From assembly GCA_947627135.1 (NCBI GenBank), contig CANQUV010000010.1, forward strand, positions 17,561 through 81,560: 64,000 nt of DNA. The letters are read 5' to 3'. The position numbers and the translations under genes were made by a program. Shown here piece by piece: positions 34,210 through 44,312 of the stretch (its first letter is position 1; every line of letters begins with the position of its first letter). Origin of the DNA: an uncultured Clostridia bacterium. GTDB taxonomy: Bacteria > Bacillota > Clostridia > Oscillospirales > Acutalibacteraceae. The notes under the pieces are model-generated. The model did not search any database. It saw nothing but the letters and a program-made list of their open reading frames with translations, and was not told where the DNA came from.

Positions 34210-34752
34210 TTAAATTACAAATAAGAATACAGTCCCTATAATAATACTGATTAAAGCACCTGCTAAAACATCTCTGACAAAGTGAACGCCTGCTAAAAAT
34301 CTTGATAACCCTATCATAACTGAAAAAATTAAAAACAAAATTCCCAGTGGTTTATTCACATATAAAAAGGTCATAGCGATTATAAAAACGCTTGCAGTAT
34401 GACGGCTTGGGAAAGATAAGCCTTTTGTTTTTTTTTCCATTAAAGGTTCAATTTCAAAAATTTCGTAAGGTCTTTTAAAATTAAAAATTTTTCTTAAAGC
34501 TGTTACCAGTAAAAATGTTCCTAAAGGAACGAAAAAAACTTTTATAAATACAATGCTGAAAATGTCATTATAAATCAATGTTAATATTAGTAGTAGAAGA
34601 TAACTTATAGCAACAATATAAGGCAAGATTCTGTATGAGAATTTTAAAGTCCCCAATGTAAATTTGTGTCTATTAAGCCATTTACATATTTTTCTATATC
34701 TTTTTTCAGTAATGGTACTCACCTCGTAAATCAGGTGAGTAAATTTTACCAT
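34210..34752 (-). CDS. PAP2-family membrane phosphatase
   Basis: A 180-aa membrane protein with the three PAP2 phosphatase motifs: KIFNFKRP (KX6RP), FPSRHTAS (PSRH variant of PSGH) and SRFLAGVHFVRDVLAG (SRX5HX3D). Four to six membrane helices. Likely substrates are lipid phosphates such as undecaprenyl pyrophosphate or phosphatidate; which one is open. The exact start is doubtful: the ATG at 34752 lacks a ribosome binding site, whereas AGGTGAG sits 5 bases before an ATT codon at 34713. Confidence 0.85.
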   Translation of the reverse strand: MVKFTHLIYEVSTITEKRYRKICKWLNRHKFTLGTLKFSYRILPYIVAISYLLLLILTLIYNDIFSIVFIKVFFVPLGTFLLVTALRKIFNFKRPYEIFEIEPLMEKKTKGLSFPSRHTASVFIIAMTFLYVNKPLGILFLIFSVMIGLSRFLAGVHFVRDVLAGALISIIIGTVFLFVI

Positions 34753-34806
34753 ATAATATTAAAAATTTCAATTACTTATTTATTTATCTATTTTTAGGTA
34801 TTTTAT

Positions 34807-36645
34807 TTATTCTTCAACATTTATATTATATTTTTCAAACCAATGATCAAGCTGTGCAATATAAGCAAGAATCTGTGGTGCTCTCATAAGTTGACCGTAC
34901 CAGGGTGATGAAATGCCATCAGGATTATTTATAATTTTCTCAACTTCGTTTTCATCTATAATTTCATTTATAAGACTGCCCTTTTTGCTTAATGCATTTC
35001 TACAAAGCTTTGTAACAGCTTTCATATAAACAGGGTTGTGTGTTTTTGGATACGGACTCTTTTTTCTCCAACAAATTTCTTCAGGTAAAATGTCTTCAAA
35101 AGCTTTTCTGACAATACCCTTTTCTCTGTTGTTATACGCTTTTAACTCCCACGGCATATTATAAGCATATTCAACAAGTCTGTAATCGCAGAAAGGTACT
35201 CTTACTTCAAGTCCGCTGTACATAGAGCATCTGTCTTTTCTGTCAAGGAGACACTGCATAAACCAATAAAAGTTGAGCATAAACATTTCTCTCATTCGAG
35301 CGCTTAACTTTGTATCTGTGGGCAGCTTTTCAGCAAGAGCAATAGTATCAAGATATTTCTGGTGTACGTATTCTTCTCCTTTTGGAAGAATACCTTTTTT
35401 AAGTATATCACGCCTTACCTGTTGAGTTCTGGACCATGGAAAACATTCTTCAAATAAAATATCTTTGTTATGATACCATGGATAACCTCCGAAAAGCTCA
35501 TCTGCACATTCTCCTGAAAGAGCAACGGTATAGTTTTCTTTTACCTTTTCACAAAACAGCAAAAGGGAAGAGTCTATATCTGCCATACCCGGTAAATCTC
35601 TCGCTTCAACAGATGGTAAAAGTGCTTTAGCCAGTTCTTCGTTATCAAGAATAACTTCGTGATGATTTGTATTTGCATTTTTAACCATAAAGTTTATAAA
35701 CTCTACATCTGCATTAGGCTGAAACAGGCTTTTTTCAAAGTATTTCATATTGTCACGGTATTCAACCGAATAGGTGGTTATTTTTTCCTGTTTTGCCCTT
35801 TTTCTATACATAGATGCCGTTTGAACTATTATACTGCTGTCAAGTCCGCCGGACAAAAAGAAACATAGGGGAACATCGCTTATAAGTTGTCTCTCAACGG
35901 CGTCGGTAAGCAAGAATCTTGTTTTTTCTATGGTTTGTTTTTCATTATCCGTATGTTCTTTTGCGGTGATTTTAAAATATTTCTTTTTTGATAAAATACC
36001 GTTTTGGTATGTTCCATATTCCCCGGGCAATAATTCTTTTACCCCTTTAAATATGCCGTTCCCCGGAGTTCTTGCAGGACCTAAAAACAGAACTTCATAT
36101 AACCCTTCTGTTGTTATAGTGGGTTTGACAACACCGCTTGCAAGAAGTGTTTTTATTTCTGATGCAAAGAGTAAACCATCGTTATATTCATAATAAAATA
36201 ACGGTTTAACACCAATTTTATCTCTGCATAAAAACAACTTTTGCTCATCAATGTCATATACTGCAAAAGCATATATTCCGTTTAGCTTTTCAGCACACTG
36301 TTCCTCATATTCTACATAGGCTTTAAGCACAACCTCTGTATCACTTGTACCGTTAAATTTATATCCTTTTTCCAATAAATCGTGTTTAAGTTCGCTTGTA
36401 TTGTAAATTTCTCCGTTATAAACAATGCAATAGGTTTTTCCTTTATGCTTTGTCATCATGGGCTGCTTGCCGTTTTCTTTGTCAATAACAGTAAGTCTGC
36501 GGTGAATAAATGCAGATTCCCGTCTTATATACATTCCGTTTTCGTCGGGTCCTCGTCTGTCTAATGTCTTGCTCATTTTACTTAAAATTTTAAGATTTTG
36601 CGTCATATCAATATTTTTATCAAGCCAGCCTGCAATTCCACACAT
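34807..36645 (-). CDS. asnB: Asparagine synthase (glutamine-hydrolysing)
   Basis: A 612-aa amidotransferase making asparagine from aspartate, glutamine and ATP. The N-terminal glutaminase begins MCGIAGW with Cys2 as nucleophile; the synthetase domain has the ATP pyrophosphatase motif FLSGGLDSSI (near residue 263) and LSGECADELFGGYPWY. Full length. It starts 3 bp after the stop of ylbJ, so it is likely co-transcribed. A related role in peptidoglycan amidation is possible for some family members. Confidence 0.92.
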   Translation of the reverse strand: MCGIAGWLDKNIDMTQNLKILSKMSKTLDRRGPDENGMYIRRESAFIHRRLTVIDKENGKQPMMTKHKGKTYCIVYNGEIYNTSELKHDLLEKGYKFNGTSDTEVVLKAYVEYEEQCAEKLNGIYAFAVYDIDEQKLFLCRDKIGVKPLFYYEYNDGLLFASEIKTLLASGVVKPTITTEGLYEVLFLGPARTPGNGIFKGVKELLPGEYGTYQNGILSKKKYFKITAKEHTDNEKQTIEKTRFLLTDAVERQLISDVPLCFFLSGGLDSSIIVQTASMYRKRAKQEKITTYSVEYRDNMKYFEKSLFQPNADVEFINFMVKNANTNHHEVILDNEELAKALLPSVEARDLPGMADIDSSLLLFCEKVKENYTVALSGECADELFGGYPWYHNKDILFEECFPWSRTQQVRRDILKKGILPKGEEYVHQKYLDTIALAEKLPTDTKLSARMREMFMLNFYWFMQCLLDRKDRCSMYSGLEVRVPFCDYRLVEYAYNMPWELKAYNNREKGIVRKAFEDILPEEICWRKKSPYPKTHNPVYMKAVTKLCRNALSKKGSLINEIIDENEVEKIINNPDGISSPWYGQLMRAPQILAYIAQLDHWFEKYNINVEE

Positions 36646-36648
36646 AAA

Positions 36649-37728
36649 TTAACCCCCAAGTTTTTTGTTATTAGATTTAATTGAAAATATAAAACATACT
36701 GCTGTTATAACAAGCATAATACTTCCTAAATATGTGGAACTTGATATAACAGCGGTTGTTTTTTGAGCGGTAGAGAAAACCTGTTCGCTAACAGGAAAAA
36801 AGTAAAGCAAAATATTAGTAAAAAGTGCTGTTAGTGTACCCTGTATAATTCTAAATCCGAAAAATAATAATTTGTTTATTTTAATGTCCTTAAGACCCTG
36901 AAATACCTGAAAATGTACACAAAGTCCGCCAAATCCCAAAGCAAATGCAATAATAAAGATTGGCGTGTTAAAAGATAAATTGTTAGACGCAGTAGTAACT
37001 TCCGTAAGAATATAAAATACTTTTAGCAAATTTTTATCTGTAATGATCATTTCTCCAAAATTAATAAAAACGCTGAAAAACACTACCAAAGCACACATTT
37101 CGATAATTCCTCTTGAGGCATCGGTTGCAGACTTTGCAAGAGATTGTGAAAATTCAGAGAGCTTTGGTTTTGTGTAAACCATATTATCTGCTTTTGTTTT
37201 GTTTTTATTAAATAAACCTATTGCAATTCCTAAAATTAAAACAGATATTACAGAGGCACAAAGTAAAATAATTCCGATATTCTTATTTTTGTAAAGAGAA
37301 GCACCAACAAAGGTTATAAGAAAACCCGGGCCGGAACATACGCAGAAATAAGCCATCTGTGCGGCTTGTTTTTCAGTAATCAAGTTTTTTTCATATAAGC
37401 TTCTTATTCCTCTTGCACCAACGGGATAACCTCCCACAAGGCTCATAATAATAGCAGAGGTACAAATACCCGGCAAATTAAATAAGTGTCTTATAATTTT
37501 ACCAAACGGTTTTTCAAAAAGAGAGCATAATCCCGACTCAATAGTAAAAGAAGATATTACCATAAAGGGAAATAAAGAAGGAACAAGAACCCCGGCACAA
37601 AACTCCAATCCGTTTTTTGCTCCTGCAGAAGTTTCATTGGGAAAAATAAGTATGAGTGTACATGCAGATGCAGCAAAAAAGCTTAAAAGAATAACTTTTT
37701 TAATTTCTGTAATTTTAAAAAAACTCAT
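36649..37728 (-). CDS. ylbJ: Sporulation membrane protein YlbJ
   Basis: A 359-aa multi-pass membrane protein of the YlbJ family, needed for spore cortex formation in Bacillus. Recognisable features: LEFCAGVLVPSLFPFMV near the N-terminus, IIMSLVGGYPVGARG, and AQMAYFCVCSGPGFLI. GGTGA 5 bases upstream supports the ATG at 37728; an ATG at 37815 would add 29 residues but has no ribosome binding site. Evidence for a spore-forming host. Confidence 0.87.
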   Translation of the reverse strand: MSFFKITEIKKVILLSFFAASACTLILIFPNETSAGAKNGLEFCAGVLVPSLFPFMVISSFTIESGLCSLFEKPFGKIIRHLFNLPGICTSAIIMSLVGGYPVGARGIRSLYEKNLITEKQAAQMAYFCVCSGPGFLITFVGASLYKNKNIGIILLCASVISVLILGIAIGLFNKNKTKADNMVYTKPKLSEFSQSLAKSATDASRGIIEMCALVVFFSVFINFGEMIITDKNLLKVFYILTEVTTASNNLSFNTPIFIIAFALGFGGLCVHFQVFQGLKDIKINKLLFFGFRIIQGTLTALFTNILLYFFPVSEQVFSTAQKTTAVISSSTYLGSIMLVITAVCFIFSIKSNNKKLGG

Positions 37729-37952
37729 TAACTTCACCAATAATATATATGCAATCAGTTGCATAAAATTTACAGATAATAATAAACACCAATTAAAAAC
37801 GGATATCTTTTTCATTTTTTATGTAATGCTTAGCAATCTGCCTTTAAAGAACATAAGGATTTTAGAATTATGAAATTTGTGAGAAGTAAAGCCTGAAAGA
37901 CAATTTTATCTTGCTTTTGATTTGTGTTTTAGTATAAAGGGAGAGAATATTT

Positions 37953-38228
37953 GTGAATAGAAAAAAAGACACAAAGCGACTTGATTCTATTAAAAATAAA
38001 ATACCACCGCAGTTTTTAACAGGACTTCCGCATCTTGAACTATTGGGAAACCGACAGATAACCATAGAAGGTTCAAGAGGCATTTTAAAATATTCAGATG
38101 AAGTTATAAGAATAAATGCAGGCTCAATGGTAATAAGCTTTAGCGGAAGAAACTTGAATGTAAAATGTATTGCGCCTGACTGTACAATGGTTGAGGGATT
38201 TGTTACAAAAATTGAGTTTACAGTTTGA
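37953..38228 (+). CDS. yqfC: Sporulation protein YqfC
   Basis: A 91-aa YabP/YqfC-family protein (GLPHLELLGNRQITIEG, GRNLNVKCIAPDCTMVEG). The start is GTG with GGGAGAG upstream. It is 9 bp before yqfD, its constant partner; in Bacillus both are mother-cell (sigma E) genes needed for efficient sporulation. I do not see a convincing sigma E promoter here. Confidence 0.9.
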   Translation: MNRKKDTKRLDSIKNKIPPQFLTGLPHLELLGNRQITIEGSRGILKYSDEVIRINAGSMVISFSGRNLNVKCIAPDCTMVEGFVTKIEFTV

Positions 38229-38237
38229 GGTGTTGTT

Positions 38238-39416
38238 ATGGTACTAAAATTAATCAGATGGTTTAGAGGATATGTATGTTTTACTCTTATAGGTAAAGCC
38301 CCGGAAAGATTTATAAATCTATGCAGTTTAAACGGTATTAATCTCTGGAATACAAAACCTACCTCACAAGGTCTTAAAAGCAGTATTACAATTTTCGATT
38401 ATAAGTCTATAAGAAGAATTGCAAAGAAATCAAAATCAAGGCTTAAAATCAAATCAAAACACGGATTTCCGTTTTTCGTACTAAAATATAAAGGAAGAGT
38501 AGGATTAGGAATTGGTGCAGTATTATTTATATGTATTACTTTTTTTCTGTCTTCCTTTATATGGTCTGTGAACATAATAGGTGCAGAAAATATAAGCGAA
38601 CAATATATATTAAAGACCCTTGCGGATAACGGACTTTCTGTTGGAACATTTAAAGGCGGAATGAATGTTCAAAAAATCCAAAGAGATATGATAATAGCAA
38701 TACCGGAGATTGGCTGGATGTCAATAAATGTTCAGGATAGCAGTGCAAACGTAGAAATTAAAGAAAAAGCCGTAGTACCTGAAATGAATGATGAAACAGC
38801 TCCCTGTAATATAGTTGCAAAAAGTGACGGAGTAATAACAGATTTTGAAGTAACAAACGGAAAGGTGGAAATTTTAAGAGGTTCAGCGGTATCAGAAGGA
38901 CAATTGCTGGTAAATTCAGTAGTTGAGGACAAAATGGGAGGAGTAAAGTTTACCCATGCAAATGCAAAGGTATATGCCGATGTTATAGCTGCTAAATCTT
39001 TTTCAATGCCCATGAAAACAAAAGTTTTAGTACCTGCCGAAAACAAAACAAAGCGATATTCGTTAAATTTATTTAATTTTAATATTCCTATATCAGTAAG
39101 TGAATCAGGATATAACATATCGGTAAAGCAAAATAAAAGTTACAGAATAGTATCGGAAAAAAATACGCTTCCTTTTGGCATAAATGAAGAGACAGAAATC
39201 AAATACGATATTAAAGAATTGAGTTTGTCTGAAGAACAGGCGAAAGAAGCTTTGCTAAAAGAGATGGCGCTGTATGAAATATTCTGCAAGAACAAAAGCA
39301 AGGTAAAAGAGCGAGGTTTTACGGGAGGAATTGCAGAAAGCAGATATACAATGAATGTAAATTATTGTTTTAATGAAGATATAGCGGTAAAACAAAAAAT
39401 GTATGTGAACGAGTAA
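38238..39416 (+). CDS. yqfD: Sporulation protein YqfD
   Basis: A 392-aa membrane protein of the YqfD family. The N-terminal cytoplasmic part (about 1-90) contains SLNGINLWN; one membrane helix follows at about 92-115, then an external domain with a POTRA/FtsQ-like strand pattern (WSVNIIGAENISEQYIL). The length is normal. It follows yqfC and precedes ymdB, a frequent spore-gene context. Confidence 0.9.
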   Translation: MVLKLIRWFRGYVCFTLIGKAPERFINLCSLNGINLWNTKPTSQGLKSSITIFDYKSIRRIAKKSKSRLKIKSKHGFPFFVLKYKGRVGLGIGAVLFICITFFLSSFIWSVNIIGAENISEQYILKTLADNGLSVGTFKGGMNVQKIQRDMIIAIPEIGWMSINVQDSSANVEIKEKAVVPEMNDETAPCNIVAKSDGVITDFEVTNGKVEILRGSAVSEGQLLVNSVVEDKMGGVKFTHANAKVYADVIAAKSFSMPMKTKVLVPAENKTKRYSLNLFNFNIPISVSESGYNISVKQNKSYRIVSEKNTLPFGINEETEIKYDIKELSLSEEQAKEALLKEMALYEIFCKNKSKVKERGFTGGIAESRYTMNVNYCFNEDIAVKQKMYVNE

Positions 39417-39475
39417 TTGCAAAGGAAGGTCAAATATGTTAAAATAAAAGATATAAAAAAACAAGGGGAATAAAA

Positions 39476-40249
39476 ATGGTAGTACTATGCATAGGGGATG
39501 TTGTTGGAAGTATCGGCTGTCAAACAGTAAGGAAACATCTTCCGTCTTATAAAAAGATCCACGGAATAAATCTTGTTATCTGCAACGGGGAAAATTCAGC
39601 AGACGGAAACGGAATCACACCATCATCGGCAAAATATTTATTTGACAGCGGGGTAGATGTTATAACTTTAGGTAATCATGCATTCAGGAGAAAAGAGTTT
39701 TACGAAATGCTTGATGAAAATCCGTATATTATAAGACCTGCAAATTTTCCTAAAGGTTCAACGCCGGGAAATGGTATTTGTCAGGTAGATTTGGGAAAGA
39801 ATATAGTAAGTGTAATAAATATAATGGGAAATGCCTATATGGATAATAATCTGGACTGTGCCTTTAAAACAGCAGATGAGGTGCTTAAAAAGGCAGAGGG
39901 AAATATAAAGATAGTCGATTTTCATGCAGAAGCAACCGGAGAAAAGCGTGCTATGGGTTTTTATCTTGATGGTAAAGTTTCAGCTGTATTCGGAACACAT
40001 ACTCATGTACAGACAGCGGATAATCAAATACTTGAGAATGGAACCGGTTATATTACCGATGTAGGAATGACAGGAACAGTAAATTCAGTATTGGGAGTAA
40101 AGCCTGAACTTATTATCAAAAAGCTGAAAACAAAATTACCGGTAAGGTTTGACCTGGCAGAGGGTGAATGTAAGTTTGAAGCGGTAATGTTTGATATTGA
40201 TGAAAAAACAGGCAAATGTACTGATTGTAAGAGAGTTTCGCTAAGGTGA
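39476..40249 (+). CDS. ymdB: YmdB-family metallophosphoesterase
   Basis: A 257-aa phosphoesterase (TIGR00282/YmdB) with metal-binding motifs GDVVGSIGC, NGENSADGNG, LGNHAF, DFHAEATGEK and FGTHTHVQTAD. In Bacillus YmdB is a 2',3'-cyclic nucleotide phosphodiesterase that affects biofilm and sporulation decisions. All metal ligands appear present. ACAAGGGGA precedes the ATG. Confidence 0.94.
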   Translation: MVVLCIGDVVGSIGCQTVRKHLPSYKKIHGINLVICNGENSADGNGITPSSAKYLFDSGVDVITLGNHAFRRKEFYEMLDENPYIIRPANFPKGSTPGNGICQVDLGKNIVSVINIMGNAYMDNNLDCAFKTADEVLKKAEGNIKIVDFHAEATGEKRAMGFYLDGKVSAVFGTHTHVQTADNQILENGTGYITDVGMTGTVNSVLGVKPELIIKKLKTKLPVRFDLAEGECKFEAVMFDIDEKTGKCTDCKRVSLR

Positions 40250-40325
40250 TTTTAGCTGAACTAAAGTAAAATATTAAAAAATTATTATTAAAATAAACAT
40301 TAGTATAAGTGCATGAAAATTTTAC

Positions 40326-40354
40326 TTGCAAAATCTTGTTATATTAGTTATAAT
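40326..40354 (+). promoter_or_regulatory. fakA-recG promoter
   Basis: TTGCAA (40326-40331), 17-bp spacer, TATAAT (40349-40354). It gives a leader of about 50 nt before the fakA start at 40410 and rules out any earlier start. Confidence 0.7.
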
Positions 40355-40409
40355 TATTCTATTATATACTGCGAAAGTGTGTAACTTTTGTAGAAGGATG
40401 TGCTTTAAA

Positions 40410-42083
40410 ATGATTAACGGACTGACTTTAAAAAATGCAGTTATATCAGGTGCAAATAACATTAACTTACAAAAATTTCATATTAACGACCTTAATATTT
40501 TCCCTGTTCCAGACGGTGATACAGGTACAAATATGTCCATGACAACCAATGCCGCATTAAAGTCTTTGGAGGATACAGGTGAAAATCCATCAGTATCAGA
40601 TGTAGCACAAACAGTTGCATCATCAATGTTAAGAGGAGCAAGGGGAAATTCGGGCGTTATATTATCCTTGTTGTTCAGAGGTTTTGCGCAAGGTTTAAAA
40701 GATAAGGAAGAAGCAGATGGCAACGACCTTGCTTATGCATTGGGATTAGGAGTAGATGCGGCATATAAAGCAGTTATGAAACCAACTGAAGGTACAATAC
40801 TTACAGTTGCAAGACTGGCGTATGAAGCAGGAAATACAGCGGCAAAACAGGATTGTTCAGCAACTAATGTATTTCAGGCTATGAGAGATGCAGCTTATAA
40901 TGCTTTAGAGCAAACACCGCTTTTGCTGCCTGTATTAAAGAAAGCAGGAGTTGTAGACGCAGGCGGAAAAGGACTTTGCGTTATATTAGACGGAATGCTT
41001 TCGGTAATAAAGGATGGAAAGGTCATAGAATATAGTGAAGACGGCAAATCAGCTGAAACAGATGATTTTTTTGAAAGTGCAGCGGCACAATTTGATGACG
41101 ATATCACTTTTACTTATTGTACAGAGTTTATAGTCGGAAGAGATGAGAAAATCGAAACCGACCCTAACGAGTTAAGACTTTTCCTGGAAACAATCGGTGA
41201 TTGTGTAGTAGTTGTAAATGATGATGAGATAATTAAAGTTCATGTTCATACCGAACAGCCCGGCGATGCTTTAAAAGAAGGCTTAAAGTTTGGACAGCTT
41301 TTAACCGTAAAGGTTGAAAATATGAAAGAACAGCATAAAAATGCAAAAAATGATAATAAAAAGTCTAAATCAGAGTCAAAAAAATTAGTAAAGGTCAAAC
41401 TAGATGTTCAGCCTCCGGAAGAAGAAATCGGATTTGTTGCAGTTGCAGCAGGAGAAGGAGTAAAAGAACTGTTTATGGATTTGGGATGTACTCATGTTGT
41501 ATCAGGCGGTCAGAGTATGAATCCGAGTACAGATGATATTTATGAAGCCGTAATGGCAACGCCTGCAAAAAATGTTATAGTACTTCCAAATAATAAAAAT
41601 ATTATTATGGCAGCAGAGCAGACAATTCCAATGGTAAAGGACAGAAATGTAGTTATTGTACCTACAAAAACAATTCCGCAGGGTATGAGTGCTATGCTTG
41701 CTTTTGATTCCGAACTTTCCGCAGACGGTAATAAACAGCTTATGGTTGCTGCTGCAAAAGAGGTACAGACAGGTCAGGTTACATTTGCTGCAAGAGACAG
41801 CGAATTTGGCGGCAGAAAGATAAAACAAGGCGAGATAATCGCTCTTGAAAACGGCAAGCTGACAATATGCGAAAAGAGTAAAATCAAAGCGGCAGTTAAG
41901 CTTGCAAAAAATCTTGTTAAAAAGGATTCTTCATTTATCACCTTGATCTACGGTGAAGATACAACAGAAGATGAAGCACAAGAAGTTTATCAGACGCTTT
42001 CCGATAAATATGGTTCACATGCAGATATTTCATTGGTAAACGGTGGTCAGCCTGTTTATTATTTCATTTTGAGTGTTGAATAA
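40410..42083 (+). CDS. fakA: DAK2-domain fatty acid kinase FakA-like (YloV)
   Basis: A 557-aa protein with an N-terminal DhaL-type kinase domain (PVPDGDTGTNMSMT, RGARGNSGVILS) that binds ATP and metal, a linker, and the C-terminal FakA domain (EDTTEDEAQEVYQTLSDKYG). In Staphylococcus FakA phosphorylates fatty acids held by FakB. AGAAGGATG precedes the ATG at 40410. Position before recG matches the yloV-recG neighbourhood of Bacillus. Confidence 0.9.
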   Translation: MINGLTLKNAVISGANNINLQKFHINDLNIFPVPDGDTGTNMSMTTNAALKSLEDTGENPSVSDVAQTVASSMLRGARGNSGVILSLLFRGFAQGLKDKEEADGNDLAYALGLGVDAAYKAVMKPTEGTILTVARLAYEAGNTAAKQDCSATNVFQAMRDAAYNALEQTPLLLPVLKKAGVVDAGGKGLCVILDGMLSVIKDGKVIEYSEDGKSAETDDFFESAAAQFDDDITFTYCTEFIVGRDEKIETDPNELRLFLETIGDCVVVVNDDEIIKVHVHTEQPGDALKEGLKFGQLLTVKVENMKEQHKNAKNDNKKSKSESKKLVKVKLDVQPPEEEIGFVAVAAGEGVKELFMDLGCTHVVSGGQSMNPSTDDIYEAVMATPAKNVIVLPNNKNIIMAAEQTIPMVKDRNVVIVPTKTIPQGMSAMLAFDSELSADGNKQLMVAAAKEVQTGQVTFAARDSEFGGRKIKQGEIIALENGKLTICEKSKIKAAVKLAKNLVKKDSSFITLIYGEDTTEDEAQEVYQTLSDKYGSHADISLVNGGQPVYYFILSVE

Positions 42084-42102
42084 TAAAAGAAAATAATTAA
42101 GG

Positions 42103-42128
42103 TGGACACAGAATTCTGTGTCCATTTT
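42103..42128 (+). terminator. Hairpin terminator between fakA and recG
   Basis: TGGACACAG-AATT-CTGTGTCCA perfect 9-bp stem followed by TTTT. It is 35 bp before recG, so recG is reached only by readthrough or an unseen promoter. Confidence 0.75.
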
Positions 42129-42162
42129 CGTTAATAGAAGAAACAATATGAACGAGGTCACT

Positions 42163-44205
42163 ATGGGTTCTCTTTATGGTGTTAATATAGAAACGCTAAA
42201 CGGAATAGGCAAAAGACGTGCAGAACTTTTTAATAAGCTTAATATATATTCGGTTGGAGATTTAATTGAATTTTATCCCAGAAGATACGAAGACTGGTCT
42301 GTAATCATACCAATTGAAGATGCAGAAGATAATCAGACTGTATGCATTAAGGCAACTGTTTCAAGCTACATAAATTCTGTAAGAACAAAGGGAGGCAGAC
42401 TTTTAACGAAGTTTTCCGCATTTGATGAAACCGGAGCTGTTGAAATAATTTATTTTAATAATAAATATATAGATTCTATGCTGTCTTATGGAGAGACATA
42501 TTTATTTTACGGAAAAATAAACCGAAATATATCGGGATATCAAATGATATCTCCAATGTTTTCAAAAAAAGAAAATTCAAACGGTATGCACCCTGTATAT
42601 AAGCAAACACAGGGTCTTCAGAACAGGGTAATAGAAAATGCCGTAAAAACTGCAATATCTATGCTTCCAAAAGTAATTAACGACCCTTTGCCGAATGTAA
42701 TAAGAGAAAAGTTTAACTTGTGTGATTATGATTTTGCAATAAAAAACATTCATTTCCCAAAATCAGAAAACGACTTGCAAAAAGCAAGAAAACGTCTTAT
42801 ATGTCAGGAACTTTTAATTTTAATGCTGGGGATGAATAACCTTAAAAACAGAGATAAAACAAAAACTACCCTAAAATTAAAGAAGGATTTTACAGAGGAA
42901 TTTTACTCACTTCTTCCTTACACTCTTACTGACGCACAAAAAAAGACAATTAAAGCCTGCATTGACGATATGATGTTTAACTCCTGTTCTATGAACCGTT
43001 TAGTTCAGGGAGATGTAGGTTCAGGCAAAACGGCAGTTGCGGCGGCAGTTTGCTATAATGCCGTAAAAAACGGCTGGCAAGCGGCTTTTATGGCGCCTAC
43101 CGAAATTCTTGCAGAACAACATTATCAAAGTTTAAGTAAGATTTTTAAGGAAAAAAATATTACAATTGACTTGCTCACAGGTTCACAAACCCCGTCTCAA
43201 AAGAAAAAAATAAGAGAAAATATAGCCTCAGGTAAATCCGACCTTATAATAGGTACTCACACTTTAATTACCGATAAAACGGAATTTAAAAATTTAGGCG
43301 TTGTAATAACGGACGAACAACACCGTTTCGGTGTTGCCCAAAGGGCAAAACTACTTTCAAAGGGAGAAAACCCCCATTTGCTTGTAATGAGCGCAACCCC
43401 AATTCCCAGAACTTTAGGACTTATAATTTACGGAGACCTTGATATTTCCATAATTGATGAATTGCCTCCGGGAAGACAAAAAGTAGATACGTTTTTAATA
43501 AGCGGAAAATTACGGCAAAGAGCTTGTAATTTTATAAAAAAGCAAATTAATAACGGTAATCAGGCATATATAGTTTGTCCGCTTGTAAGTGAAGGAGAAG
43601 CAGATCTTGCGTCTGCCGAAGAATACGCTGCAGAGCTTATGCTCAAGGAGTTTTCTGATATAGGAATTGGAATTTTACACGGAAAATTAAAAGCTGCTGA
43701 AAAAGATAAAATAATGAAACAGTTTGAAAGCGGAGAGCTGTCGGTATTAGTTTCAACAACAGTAATTGAAGTAGGAGTAAATGTACCGAACGCAACTGTA
43801 ATGATGATTGAAAATGCAGAAATGTTCGGACTTTCACAGCTGCATCAGTTAAGGGGAAGGGTAGGCAGAGGAAAAGAAAAAAGCTACTGTATATTGGTAA
43901 GTGATAACGAAAACCCAGATACATTAAACAGACTAAAAACTTTATGCAAAACAAATAACGGCTTTGAAATTGCAGACGCAGATTTCCTCCAAAGAGGACC
44001 GGGCGATTTTTTCGGAGAACGCCAGCATGGTTTGCCGCAGCTGACAATAGCTGATTTTGCAGATAAAACCAATATAGAAATATCTAAAGAAATGTGTAAT
44101 TATATATTAAACAATCAAGATGAATTTTGCAAAAGGGAAATAAACACTTTAAACGCCTGTATAAAACGACTGTTTAATAAAGGCGGAAGCAACATAATGA
44201 ATTAA
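42163..44205 (+). CDS. recG: ATP-dependent DNA helicase RecG
   Basis: A 680-aa branch-migration helicase that remodels stalled forks and Holliday junctions. N-terminal wedge domain (GIGKRRAELFNKL, FYPRRYEDWS), helicase lobe 1 with Walker A GDVGSGKTAVAA and DEQHRFGV, lobe 2 with VIEVGVNVPNA and QLRGRVGRG, and the C-terminal GDFFGERQHG. Length matches Bacillus RecG when the ATG at 42163 is used, which has GAGG 5 bases upstream; ATGs at 42118 and 42148 are less supported. Confidence 0.95.
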   Translation: MGSLYGVNIETLNGIGKRRAELFNKLNIYSVGDLIEFYPRRYEDWSVIIPIEDAEDNQTVCIKATVSSYINSVRTKGGRLLTKFSAFDETGAVEIIYFNNKYIDSMLSYGETYLFYGKINRNISGYQMISPMFSKKENSNGMHPVYKQTQGLQNRVIENAVKTAISMLPKVINDPLPNVIREKFNLCDYDFAIKNIHFPKSENDLQKARKRLICQELLILMLGMNNLKNRDKTKTTLKLKKDFTEEFYSLLPYTLTDAQKKTIKACIDDMMFNSCSMNRLVQGDVGSGKTAVAAAVCYNAVKNGWQAAFMAPTEILAEQHYQSLSKIFKEKNITIDLLTGSQTPSQKKKIRENIASGKSDLIIGTHTLITDKTEFKNLGVVITDEQHRFGVAQRAKLLSKGENPHLLVMSATPIPRTLGLIIYGDLDISIIDELPPGRQKVDTFLISGKLRQRACNFIKKQINNGNQAYIVCPLVSEGEADLASAEEYAAELMLKEFSDIGIGILHGKLKAAEKDKIMKQFESGELSVLVSTTVIEVGVNVPNATVMMIENAEMFGLSQLHQLRGRVGRGKEKSYCILVSDNENPDTLNRLKTLCKTNNGFEIADADFLQRGPGDFFGERQHGLPQLTIADFADKTNIEISKEMCNYILNNQDEFCKREINTLNACIKRLFNKGGSNIMN

Positions 44206-44252
44206 AATGATCCAATTAACTGCTTTATTTGATTTTTAAAATTTTATTTTTC

Positions 44253-44281
44253 TTGTAAATCACATAAAAATATTGTATTAT
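44253..44281 (+). promoter_or_regulatory. dacF promoter
   Basis: TTGTAA (44253-44258), 17-bp spacer, TATTAT (44276-44281), 32 bp before the start. Moderate fit to a vegetative promoter. Confidence 0.5.
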
Positions 44282-44312
44282 TAAACCATTGATTATTAAG
44301 GAGTATAATATA

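Noticed and set aside
43643..44047. 134-aa open frame antisense to recG
   Set aside because: Shadow of a strongly conserved gene, leucine/phenylalanine-rich composition typical of antisense frames, no start signal.
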